Part shown: one piece after another, positions 36,441-47,419 of the stretch | Layout: every line of letters begins with the position of its first letter | Numbering within the stretch: the first letter of the stretch is position 1 | Assembly: GCA_963932145.1 (NCBI GenBank) | Contig: OZ010616.1 | Coordinates: forward strand, 51,791,846-51,855,845 | From: Acanthosepion lycidas | Lineage: Eukaryota; Mollusca; Cephalopoda; Sepiida; Sepiidae | Length of the DNA: 64,000 nucleotides | Reading direction: 5' to 3' | Notes under the pieces: generated by a model | Told to the model about the DNA's origin: nothing | The model's database searches: none | Seen by the model: the letters and a program-made list of their open reading frames with translations, nothing else | Position numbers and translations under genes: made by a program

Positions 36441-37507
36441 AGAAACTATATCAAGGCATCTGGATACTTTTGAATGGTTGGAGATTATAGCTATCGGGGA
36501 AATAGGGATGGGGGTTCCACAAGCGAGTGATGCGAGAATGGTGCTATTTGAGTAGGAGTGACGGCTACATTTAACAGTTTCGACAGTGAATGCGTACGAG
36601 CGAGATACCGGCATAGTAGAATGCTTAAATTCATTAAGTCTGGGAACAAGTGAAAGCAGCTCTTCGGAGCAGTTGCCATGAAAGTATTTGTAAAAAAGAC
36701 AGAGCGAGGCGACGAGATACCTGATCTGGGCCAATTACATTGCATATCCGCCTCTGGAACCTATCAAGAACCACGAGGAAAACAAAATGGGCTCCAGACT
36801 ATATATGGCAGCAATACTCTATGCAAGGGCGAATTGTTGATTTGTAGATTTAAAGGATCGACTCCGGCAAGAAATATTTCCTGGCGCGGCACAAGGAGCC
36901 AACTTTCCTTGTGGTGGTCAATGCTATTGATTCAATGTATTTGTTCCATCTCAGGTCAGCAGTCAATGGGAGACCGAGCAGACGCAGGGAGTTGCTGTCA
37001 AGAAGTTGACTATCGCAAAGAGGTGCTCTCGTGGATTTGAGCGTCAGACATTCAAATCGGAGGCAGGGATGGTTCTCTGTGGTGAGTAATAGAGAGCAGT
37101 TTTGTTTTTGTGGCGTTAAAGTTAACCAGCCAATTCCTGCTCCAGTTCACAACCGATTGGAGATCCTTTTCGAGTCGAACGGCCAGGTTAGTTATGTCAG
37201 CGACACTAGATTTGTTTTTGAGGCAGGAGTAAATTGTAGTGTCGTCCGCGTAGATGCCTACTTGGGAATCTATGGCGTCAGGAAGATCGTTGATGAAGAT
37301 AAAGAACAGAGTAGGGCCTAGGATGGAGCCTTGGGGAACACCTGCGTTCGTGCGATAGGAGCTAGAGGAGAATCCGTTGAGAATGACCTTCAATTCGCGG
37401 TTAGACAGAAATAATTGTATTAAGTCAAACAATCGACCTGAAATTTCATAACCCTGAAGCTTGCGAAGAAGGCCGGCATGCCAAACCCTATCAAACGCTT
37501 TGGAGAT
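36440..37507 (-). pseudogene. LINE RT, 3' half of a split minus-strand copy
   Basis: On the minus strand the coding starts at SKAFDRVWHAGLL (about 37,507), with a continuous frame at 37,432-37,052 containing GVPQGSILGPTLF and the catalytic box YADD. A frameshift follows near 37,050, then LRLLGL, ADLRWNKYIESIA, CRARKYF, YCCHIWSG and LWNPHPYFPDSYNLQPFKS, ending at a stop near 36,445. RT motif A (ALDISKAFD) is cut between D and I. The missing upstream part lies at 42,037-43,645, so this is the downstream half of one copy interrupted by the plus-strand LINE. Several frameshifts make it non-functional. Confidence 0.9.
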
Positions 37508-37895
37508 TTTATTTATCTATTGTTTGGTCTCCCCCCCCACCCACACACACTCTGTGCGACTAATTTAACTTTGATACTTGTTCTAACCATTGTAACCTAA
37601 CTTATAACACTTTGTTTTGTGTAGTTGGAAATCCTCCCCCACCTCAAAAGAAGAGAAAAATGTCTCTTCACCAGGCGTTAGTATGTCTTCAGTATTCTTA
37701 CGGTCCAGTGGCCTTGTCTTTTGCTAGATAAAAAATTAATCTTCGTGGAATTTTTAAAGCCGTTCGTTTCTCCTCGTGGTTTAAATATTTTATAAAAGCA
37801 TATTTTCCCAAGCCCACTGCTGGTGGCGGGTAGGAATGGTCGCTGACCACTCCCCCCACCCAACACTGCGTTATCTGTCTCTCTCTCTCTCTCTC

Positions 37896-37961
<66 letters not shown>

Positions 37962-38179
37962 ACGTTTATGTATTTATTTTATTTATCTATTGTTTGGTCT
38001 CTCCCCCCCCCACTCTGTGCGACTAATTTAACTTTGATACTTGTTCTAACCATTGTAACCTAACTTATAACACTTTGTTTTGTGTAGTTGAAAATCCTCC
38101 CCCACCTCAAAAGAAGGGGAAAATGTCTCTTCACCAGGCGTTAGTATGTCTTCAGTATTCTTACGGTCCAGTGGCCTTG
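37508..38179 (+). repeat. Direct repeat in the LINE 5'UTR (about 205-bp copies, offset about 470 bp)
   Basis: The segment starting 'ttttatttatctattgtt' and running through 'gtgcgactaatttaact', 'cctcaaaagaag' and 'cttacggtccagtggcc' is present at 37,508-37,716 and again at 37,978-38,179. The first unit carries an extra 260 bp including (CT)n and (TA)n tracts. Repeated 5'UTR modules act as promoters in several LINE families; a promoter role here is inference. Confidence 0.75.
37878..37958. repeat. (CT)n followed by (TA)n microsatellite
   Basis: A CT run at 37,878-37,898 is followed directly by about 30 TA units to 37,958, inside the first 5'UTR module of the LINE. This tract is likely variable in length. 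Confidence 0.95.
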
Positions 38180-38934
38180 CCCTTAAATTCACCGGTGACC
38201 ATCAGAATGCATGCGGACTACTATTACCACCCACAGCCACAAGTGATCTAGCATTTATGCCATATTCACAAAAAGGTGGATAAACATATTTTTTCTTTTC
38301 TCTCTTTAGAATAGAACAATGTTACTTATACTAAGTTAAAACTTAGTCTTATGTAAGGATTAAATATTAATAAGTCCCATCCTATCCCCCCGAACACACA
38401 CCTAGTGTCAGCCTGGTACTATCAACTACTTCCCCGCTCTTATCCCTCTGTTTTGTCTTTTGACACTGTTGTATGTGTTATATGTAATAGGAGTAGGTAG
38501 ACCCTCCTACCTCCCGGTCAACACTCCTCCCCCTTCCCCTGGACAAGAGCAGAGGCTCACACCTTGTTTCCTATCTAAGAAGGGGTTCCCGGTACTCTCT
38601 CTCTCTCTCCCTCTCTCCATCTCTCTCTCTGGCCTCTGTACTAGTGCTGATGTGTTTTTCCCGTGACGTGTGCAGTCTGTGGCATTGCCTCTTCATCTTG
38701 AGGGTACACGGTTGACAGTTAACTGGTTGCTGTTTCCGACTGGTAGTTAGGAGCCCTAACTCTTGCGTAGCGTCTTGAGTTGTATAATACCGGGGTGCTT
38801 GTAGTGCCATGACGCGCATGGAACGGTGTCCCTGCTGTCACTTCCGGTGGGCAACCCTGAGTTCACATTATGATGCAGGCTGTGCCAACTCCTCTCTGCT
38901 CATGTTGCGGTCGATAACCATCTACCTCTCTTAC

Positions 38935-39036
38935 TTCAGGCCTTCTCATCCTCCAACATTTACTCCACATGAAGACTAAGGCCTGAAGTACTTCAGGCCT
39001 TCTCATCTTCCAACAATTGCTCCACATGAAGACTCA
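38935..39036 (+). repeat. 56-bp tandem duplication with a 24-bp perfect palindrome just upstream of the LINE ORF
   Basis: The words 'ggccttctcatc', 'tccaacat/att' and 'ctccacatgaagact' occur twice, 56 bp apart. The junction creates a perfect 24-bp palindrome at 38,978-39,001, each half being AAGGCCTGAAGT or its complement. The older minus-strand copy has only one 'aaggcctgaagta' at 43,033, so the duplication arose in this copy's lineage. Confidence 0.85.
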
Positions 39037-40150
39037 AAAGAACCAAAAAAGTAAACCTAAACCAGCCCCTCAAAAATCACCTAAACCCTTCAACATTTCG
39101 TTCAGCAACATCTGTGGCATTAGAACAAATTTTTGCAGTATGGAATCTTTCCTCACTGCAAACAGCCCGGATATAATGGCTCTGTGCGAGACAAACCTTG
39201 TCCCGTGTATTCCCTCCTCTGATCTCTCGATCCCCGGCTACCTTCCTATCCTCAGGAAAGACTCTCTAACCCACATGCACGGCCTTGGTGTCTATGTCAA
39301 GGATAATCTCCCCCTGGCCAGAGAGTTGTCTCTCGAATCGCCAGACCATTCGTACATGTGTCTTCGACTATCTCTCCTCAATGCCGTAAGCTATCTCTTC
39401 TTCCTCTATCGCTCTCCATCCTCTCAAGACTGCGGGATACTCGACAGCATATCTGACAGCATAGACAAGGCCCTCTCTCTCCACCCGTTTGCTCACATAT
39501 TCGTGTTTGGTGACTTTAACGCCCATCATACCAAGTGGCTTGAGAATGCTACTACTGACCGGGCTGGTATTCAAACACTTAACTTCTCAATTTCTCAATC
39601 CCTCACGCAGATAGTTAACTTACCCACGCGTTTTGCCCTCAACCTGGCAGATAAGGCCTCCCTTCTCGATCTGTGTTTTACCTCCATCCCCGAATCCTGT
39701 AGCGCCACACAGCTCTGCCCTCTTGGTAACTCCGATCATGCCGTGGTATCTGTTAACATTTCCTTCAACTCCACATCCCACAAAGAACCTCCCATTACTA
39801 GAACCTCGTTCTACTACGAACGATCGGATTGGGACTCGTTCCATGACTTCCTCCGCGATGTCACCTGGGATGTTGTCTTTACACTCCCTGTCCATGAATG
39901 TGCTTCTGAGGTCTCATCTTGGGTTAAAGCTGGAATCGACGCTTTCATCCCCTCAAGGAAATTTAAGGTCAAGTCGCGCTCCTCCTCTTGGTTCTCCGCT
40001 GCTTGCTCAGCCGCCATTGCCCATAGGAACCACTTCTTTCACCTATTTCGTAGTGACACGTCAGACTGCAATAGACCTCTCTTTGCCTCCGCCTGTAACG
40101 AGTGTGAGCGTGTCCTCAAAGAAGCTGACAATATTTGCTGCTCGGATGAG
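39017..40150 (+). pseudogene. LINE endonuclease domain (AP-like, EEP family), N-terminal part of the EN-RT protein
   Basis: The frame opens at an ATG (39,017) after the 5'UTR, with a Lys/Pro-rich N-terminus. The exonuclease-endonuclease-phosphatase fold residues are present in order: N31 in FSNICGIR, E58 in ALCET, the YRSPSSQ block near residue 131, GDFNAHH at residues 165-171 and NSDH at residues 238-241. These are the metal-binding and catalytic positions used to nick target DNA. The frame shifts between about 40,128 and 40,150 and the original frame stops at 40,222. The RT continues in another frame. All key residues are intact, so inactivation comes from the frameshift and not from active-site loss. 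Confidence 0.9.
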
Positions 40151-41914
40151 GGAGCGTATTGCATCTCGCAAATTTGGCTCCAAAGATTATTGGCGGCTCT
40201 GCAAGAGTGTCCTGAGCAATAGAAAACCCTCCATACCTCCTTTATTCAACCAGTTCGAGGTCTTGACCTCCTCAACTGACAAGGCTGAATGCCTTGCTCG
40301 GAAGTTCTCATATAATTCGACGCTCGACTCCACCGGTGTACCCATACCAGACTTCCCTCTAAGAACTGAGGCCCTATTGAGCGACTTACGCATAACCCCG
40401 TCATCAGTACTGGGTATTATCTCCAAATTAGACCCCCACAAGGTTAGTGGTGGAGATGGCATACAAGCCATTGTCTTGAAGAAATGGGCGCCTGAGCTAT
40501 CACCCGCCATCTCTAAACTGTATAATTACTCCCTCAAGGAATCCAGCTTTCCTGACTGCTGGAAGTCATCATCCATTGTTCCTGTCTTTAAGAACTCTGG
40601 AGACCCCTCTGACCCCTCTAATTACTGTCCTATTAGTCTCCTACCCCTCTTCGGCAAAGTCCTCGAAGCCCTAATCAAAGCAGAAGTGGTTAACCACCTT
40701 ACCGCACACGACCTTCTCTCAGACAAGCAATATGGTTTCCGCTACGCCCGTTCTACAGCTGACGTGCTTATGGTCATCACTGAAACCGTCTACCAAGCAC
40801 TTCAAAATAACGGTGAGGCTCGTGCCGTGGCCCTAGACATCTCCAAAGCGTTTGATAGGGTTTGGCATGCCGGCCTTCTTCGTAAGCTTCAGGGTTATGG
40901 TATTACTGGTTGACTGTTTGATCTAATACAATCATTCCTGTCAAACGAGAATTGAAGGTCGTTCTCAACGGATTCTCCTCCAGTTCCTATCCCACGAACG
41001 CAGGTGTTCCCCAAGGCTCCATCCTTGGCCCCACACCTTTCCTTATTTTCATCAACGACCTTCCTGACGCCATAGATTCCCAAGTTGGCATCTACGCGGA
41101 CGACACTACAATTTACTCCTGCCTCAAAAACAAATCTAGTGTCGCTGTCAAAACTAACCTGGCCGTGCGTCTTGAAATGAACCTCCAATCGGTCGTTAAC
41201 TGGGGCAACAATTGGATGGTCAAATTTAACGCCTCAAAAACTAAACTACTCTCCATTAACCACCATAGAGATCCTTACCTGCCCCCCATTAGAATGTCTG
41301 ATAGTCAACTTCTTGAGAGCAACTCCCTGCGTCTGCTCGGTCTCACGTTGACTGCTGACCTGAGATGGAACAAATACATTGAGTCAATTGCATCGTCCAC
41401 TGCGAGGAAAGTTGGCTCTCTGTGCCGCGCCAGGAAATTTTTCTCCCCTGAATCGATACTTCAAATATACAAAACGACCATTCGCCGTTGCATGGAGTAT
41501 TGCTGCCATATATGGTCTGGGGCACCTTCTGTTTACCTCGGAGTTCTTGACAAGATCCAGAGACGGATATGTAATGTGATTGGCTCTGATCTGGCGTCTC
41601 GCCTGCAGCCACTATCTCACAGACGCGCCGTCGCCTCTCTCTGTCTCTTCTACAAATACTTTCATGGTAATTGCTCCGATGAGCTGCTTTCACTGGTTCC
41701 CAGTCTCCATGAATTCAAGCGTCCTACGAGGCTGGCATCCCGCTCTCACCCTTACACTGTAGAAACTTTTAAATGTAGCCGTCTCTTCTACTCCAATAGC
41801 TTCATACCTCGCACCTCTCGCCTGTGGAACACCCTTCCCAATTACTGTTTCCCTGATAGCTATGATCTCCAACTATTCAAATGTAATGTCAATCGACATC
41901 TCCAGTTGCCTTGA
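40129..41914 (+). pseudogene. LINE reverse transcriptase domain, frameshifted
   Basis: The first part, in frame to the stop at 40,911-40,913, contains the linker FGSKDYWRLCKSVLS, SNYCPISLLPLFGKVLE, DKQYGFRYARST and motif A (VALDISKAFDRVWH). Comparison with the minus-strand copy suggests the stop arose by C-to-T in a CGA codon. One base is also missing near 40,945 ('tcaaacgagaattg' against 'tctaaccgcgaattg'). The second part, 40,952-41,914, has GVPQGSILGP, YADD at 41,093-41,104 (catalytic aspartates), LRLLGL, the Cys/His-rich YCCHIWSG region and the C-terminal LWNTLP...FKCNVN, then a TGA stop. The last 30 codons plus 3'UTR are the ancestor of the 185-bp satellite. Confidence 0.9.
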
Positions 41915-42036
41915 TCTACACACTATCCTTCCCTTCATCCTTTCTTCTATCACTCCTATCTGCTCTTGCTCCAAATCTTCTGCAACCCCCCTGCATCCTA
42001 GTGGCTTCATGCCCTGCTCGGGGCGCAATGCTTAAA

Positions 42037-43645
42037 AAAAATCTAGAGCCACGGCACGAGCTTCTCCATTATTTTGAAGGTCTTGGTTAACAATTTCAGT
42101 GATGGTCGTAAGCACATCAGCTGTAGAACGGGCAAAGCGGAAACCATATTGCTTGTCTGAGAGCAGATCATGGGATGTAAGATGCTTAACCACGTTGATT
42201 AAAGTTTCGAAGACTTTACTGAAATGGTGTAGGAGACTGATAGGACGGTAATTAGAAGGGTCAGAAGGGTCACCAGAGTTCTTGAAGACAGAAACAGTGG
42301 ATGAGGACTTGCAACAGGGTGGAAAACAAGATTCATTGAGGCAGTAGTTATATAATTTGGAAAGGGCAGGAGCCAGTTCAGGCGCACATTTCTTCAGGAC
42401 AATGGCTAGTATCCCATCACCACTAGCCTTGTTGGGATCTAAATTAGAGATGATGCCCAATACCGATGACGGGGTTATGTTTAGCTCGCCCAATAGAGCC
42501 TCAGTTCTAAGGGGGAAATCGGTTGTGGATACACCGGAAGAGTTGAACGTTGAATTGAATGAGAATTTCCGAGCAAAGCATTCAGCCTTGTCGGCAGACA
42601 TTCTCTCTTGGGAGGATGGTGAGCGACAAAAAAAGTAGAGGTAGCTTACAGCATTGAGAAGAGATAGCCAGGGACACATGTATGAATGGTCTGGATATTC
42701 AAGAGACAACTCTCTAGCCAGCGGGAGATGGTCCTTGACGTAAACTCCAAGGCCATGCATGTGGGTTTGAGAGTCTTTTCTAAGGAGTGGGAGGTAGCCG
42801 GGGATCGATAGGTCAGACGAGGGGATAGACGAATCAATGTTGGTCTCACAGAGAGCCAGTATATCCGGTCAGTTCGCAATGAGGAAAGATTCCACACTGC
42901 AGAAATTGGTTCTAATGCTGGATGTTAGAAAATTAAATGTTAAAGGGTTTAGGTGATTTTTTAAGGCCTGGTTTAGGTTTTCTTGTTGGATCATCGTTAG
43001 ATATCATGTGAAATTGTGATTGTAAAAATGAGAAGGCCTGAAGTAAAAGAAGCAGACGGTTATCGACCATGAGGTGGGCAGAGAGCATTTGGCACAACCT
43101 GCATCATAATGTGGCCTCAGGGTTGCCCACCGGAAGTGAATGCAGGGACAACATTTCATGCGCGACATGGCACTACAGACACCCCTGTATTATGCAACTG
43201 TTGATCAGAGCGGCCGATCAAGACGCTACGCAAGTGTTAGGGCTCCTAACTACCAGTCAGAAACAGCAACCTGAAAACTGTCAACTGTGTACCCTCAGAA
43301 TGAAGAGGTAATGACACAGACTGCATAATTCACTGGAGAAACACGGCAGCACTAGTACAGAGGCCAGAGAGAAAAAGAAAGAGAGTTCCGGGAAGCCCTT
43401 CCTAAACAAGAAACAAGGTGTGAGCCTCTACTCATGTCCAAGAGAAGGGGGAGGAGTATTGACCGGACGGTAGGAAAGCCTACCTGCTCCTATTACATAT
43501 AACACAAGCGTTAATAACAACAAAAAGAAAAAAAAGGCAACACCTGACAAGGAGTCCAAGCTGACACCAGAAGACGTATTTGCCGAGGGATAAGACTGGG
43601 ATGTTATTTGTATTTTTTCATTACATCAAATTTTAACTTAGCATG
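42037..43645 (-). pseudogene. LINE 5' half of the split minus-strand copy: 5'UTR, EN remnant fused to RT by internal deletion
   Basis: On the minus strand the 5'UTR (43,645-42,960) matches 38,330-38,970 of the plus copy. An EN part follows (LALCETN, IPSSDLSIPGYLP, MHGLGVYVKD, LSLLNAVSY) with one stop near 42,870. After CRSPSSQE the frame passes directly into DKAECFARKF, so about 850 bp encoding the rest of EN and the linker are missing without loss of frame. The RT then continues (NYRPISLLHHFSKVFE, DKQYGFRFARS) to RAVALD at 42,040, where the plus-strand element interrupts it. The continuation is at 37,507. Confidence 0.9.
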
Positions 43646-43969
43646 AGTCCCATTGTCCTACCCTCAAAAATTTGGTTATACAGCATTGTGGATATGGCAT
43701 ATGATTATAATTACATATGGCAATTAGTGATCATATTCACCGTCTTCCATTGTCAAGGTCACTTAGTCAATGCTTAAATGCTGACGTTTCATCAGCAATC
43801 AATTTCTTTCAAACCAGGCAGAGCTGGGGTGTAGGGATAATTCCCCATAACACGAAGAATGAGCTTTGGGTACTTGCTTTCAATAAAATGAAAGAAAACG
43901 GGAAGAAAGATACGGAAAAACAATTTCCACGCTAGTATATTTTATTAAGAAAAATATTTGCCCCACTAG
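43646..43969. other. Unique DNA between LINE and 260-bp array, no gene recognised
   Basis: A 72-codon open frame at 43,717-43,935 has no recognisable motif. No repeat is seen until the first diverged 260-bp monomer starts near 43,970. Confidence 0.5.
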
Positions 43970-46900
43970 ACATATGTTTCCTTATAGGGAAACGGCTAGT
44001 ATTATCATTAGCATTATTGAATATGATATAAAATAAAATTTGAATGATTCTTAGGACAAATGAGATGTTCTTCGGGAGATTGAGAAGAGATAAGCAAACA
44101 CCCATCAATAATTGAAAGAGTGATAACAGCTACTGGACTTCAGAAACCTCTTTTCCTGAGAAATTGTTTTAAGAGAAAGATTTTAGAAATTACAACCGAC
44201 AATAGTACTGGCTGCTCAGTCAATGAATGGCAAATGTTTCCTTATAGGGAAACGGCTAATATTATCATTAGCATTAATGAATATAATATAAAATAAAATT
44301 TGAATGATTCTTAGGACAAATGATATGTTCATCCAAAGAATGAGAAGAGATAAGCAAACACCCATCAATAATTGAAAGAGAGATAACAGCTACTGGACAT
44401 GACAAATCTATTTTCTGAGAAATTGATTTAATAGAAAGATTTTACAAATTTCAACCGACAATAGTACTGGCTGCTGAGTCAATGAATGCCAAATGTTACC
44501 TTATAGGGAAACGGCTAATGTTATCATTAGCATTATTGAATATAATATAAAATAAAATTTAAATAATTCTTAAAACAAATGATATGTTCATACGGAGATG
44601 GAGAAGAGATAAAGCAAAGACCCATCAATAATTGAAAGAGCGATAACAGCAACTGGACTTGACAAATCTATTTTCCTGAGAAATTGTTTTAAGAGAAAGA
44701 TTTTAGAAATTTCAACTGACAATACTATTGGCTGCTCAGTCAATGAATGGCAAATATTTCCTTATAGGGGAACGGCTAATATAAACCATTAGCATTATTG
44801 AATATAATAGAAAATAAAATTTGAATGATTCTTAGGACAAAAGATATGTTCATCCGGAGATTGAGAAGAGATATGGAAACACCCATCAATACATCAAAGA
44901 GCTATAACAGCTACTGGACTTGACAAATCAATGTTCCTGAGAATTTTTTTAAGAGAAAGATTTAAGAAATTTCAACAAACAATAATACAGGCTGATTACT
45001 CAATGAATGGCAAATGTTTCCTTATAGGGAAACGACTAATATTAACATTAGTATTATTGAATATAACATAAAATAAAATTTGAATGATTCTTAGGACAAA
45101 TGATATGTTCATCCGGAGATTGAGAAGAGATAATCAAACACCCATCAATAGTAGAAAGAGCGATAACAGCTACTGGACATCAGAAATCTATTTTAAGAAG
45201 AAATTGTTTTAAGAGAAAGATTTTAGAAATTTCAACCGACAATAGTACTGGCTCCTCAGTCATTGAATTGCAAATGTTTCCTTATAGGTGAACAGCTAAT
45301 ATTACCATTAGCATTATTGAATATAATATAAAATAAAATTTGAATGATTCTTAGGACAAATGATATGTTCATCCGGAGATTGAGAACAGATAATCAAACA
45401 CACATCAATAATTGAAAGAGCAATAACAGCTACTGGAGTTGACAAATCTATTTTTCTGAGAAATTGTTTTAAGAGAAGGATTATAGATATTTCAACCGAC
45501 AATAGTACAGGCTGCTCAGTCAATGAATGGCAAATGTTTCCTTATAGGGAAACGGCAAATATTACCATTAGCATTATTGAATATAATATAAAATAAAATT
45601 TGAATGATTCTTAGGACAAATGTTATGTTCATCCGGAGATTGAGTAGAGATATGCAAAGAACCATGAATACTTGAAAGAGCGAAAACAGCTACTGGATTG
45701 GAGAAATCTATTTTCATCAGAAATTTTTTTAAGAGAAAGATTTTAGAAATTTCAACTGACAATAGTATTGGCTGCTCAGTAAATGAATGGCAAATGTTAC
45801 CTTATACGGAAACGGCTATATTACCATTAGCATTATTAAATATAATATAAAATAAAATTTGAATGATTCTTAGGACAAATGATATGTTCATCCGGAGATT
45901 GGATAGAGATATGCAAACACCCATCAATACTTGAAAGAGCGATAACATCTACTGGACTTGACAAATCTATTTTCATGAGACATTATTTTAACAGAAAGAT
46001 TTTAGAAATTTCAACCGACAATTGTATTGAATGCTCAATCAAGGAATGCCAAAAGTTTCCAGTTAGTGAAACGGCTAATATTATCATTAGCATTATTGAA
46101 TATAATATAAAATAGAATTTGAAAGATTTTAGAACAAATGATGTGTTGATCCGGAGATTGAGTAGAGATAAACAAACACCCATCAATAATTGAAAGAGCG
46201 ATAACAGCTACAGGACTTGACAAATCTATTTTCATGAGACATTATGTTAAGGGAAAGATTATAGTAATTTCAACTGAGAATACTATTGGCTGCTAAGTCA
46301 ATGAATGGCAAATATTTCCTTATTGGGAAACAGGCTAATATTATCATTAGCATTATTGAATATAATATAAAATAACATTTGAATGATTGTTAGGACAAAT
46401 GTTATGTTCTTCCGGAGATTGAGAAGAGACAAGCAAACACCCATCAATAATTGAAAGAGCGATAACAGCTACTGGACTTGACAAATCTATTTTCTGAGAA
46501 ATTGTTTTAAGAGAAAGATTTTAGAAATTTCAACCGACAATTGTATTGACTGCTCAGTCAATAAATGCCAAAAGTTTCCTTATAGGGAAACGGCTAATAT
46601 TATGATTAGCATTATTGATTATAATATAAAATAAAATTTGAATGATTTTTAGGACAAATGATATGTTCATCCGGAGATTGAATAGAGATATGCAAACACC
46701 CATGAATACTTGAAAGAGCAATAACAGCTACTGGACTTGAGAAATCAATTTTCCTCAGAAATTTTTTTAAGAGAAAGATTTTAGAAATTTCAACTGACAA
46801 TAGTATTGGCTGCTCACTCAATGAATGGCAATAGTTTTCCTTATAGGGAATCGGCTAATATTGCCATTAGCATTTTTGAATATAATATAAAATAAAATTT

Positions 46901-47419
46901 GCATCATTCTTAGGACAAGTGATATGTTCATCCGGAGATTCAGAAGAGATAATCAAACACCCATCAACAATGAAAAGAGCGATAAGAGCTACTGGACTTG
47001 ACAAATCTCTTTTCCTAAGAAATTGTTTGAAGATTAATATTTTAGAAATTTCAAGTGACAATACTATTGGCTGCTCAGTCAATGAATGGCAAAGATTTCC
47101 TTATAGAGAAACGGCTAATATTACCATTAGCATTATTGAGTATAATATAAAATAAAATTTGAATGATTCTTAGGAGAAATGTTAAGTTCTTCCGGAGATT
47201 GAGAAGAGATAAGCAAACACCCATCAATAATTGAAAGAGCAATAACAGCTACTGGACTTGAGAAACCTCTTTTCCTGAGAAATTGTTTTAAGATTAATAT
47301 TTTAGAAATTTCAAGTGACAATACTATTGGCTGCTCAGTCAATGAATGGCAAATATTTCCTTATAGTGAAACGGCTAATATTACCATTAGCATTATTGAG
47401 TATAATATAAAATAAAATT

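Larger units (their letters stand above)
37508..42036 (+). mobile_element. Near full-length non-LTR retrotransposon (LINE), single EN-RT frame, disabled
   Basis: The element is about 4.5 kb. It has a 5'UTR containing a duplicated segment (37,508-38,179), an apurinic-type endonuclease region, a reverse transcriptase region with YADD, a C-terminal region ending LWNTLPNYCFP...LQLP, and a 3'UTR (41,915-42,028) ending in A8. No ORF1-type gag or zinc-knuckle protein is visible before the endonuclease and no RNase H is seen. The RT signature (SNYxPISLLP, DKQYGFR, ALDISKAFDRVWH, GVPQGSILGP, YADD, LRLLGL) places it loosely in the Jockey/CR1/L2-like assemblage; a clade call needs a tree. It is inserted in an older minus-strand copy of the same family. 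Two frameshifts and one stop disable it. Confidence 0.88.

Noticed and set aside
36678..37321. Plus-strand open frames over the LINE fragment
   Set aside because: They are antisense to the RT domain with GVPQGSILGP and YADD on the minus strand.
37508..38179. LTR pair of a retrovirus-like element
   Set aside because: The 205-bp direct repeats lack TG...CA ends and flank no gag/pol; the first one begins at the LINE insertion breakpoint, so a duplicated LINE 5'UTR module fits better.
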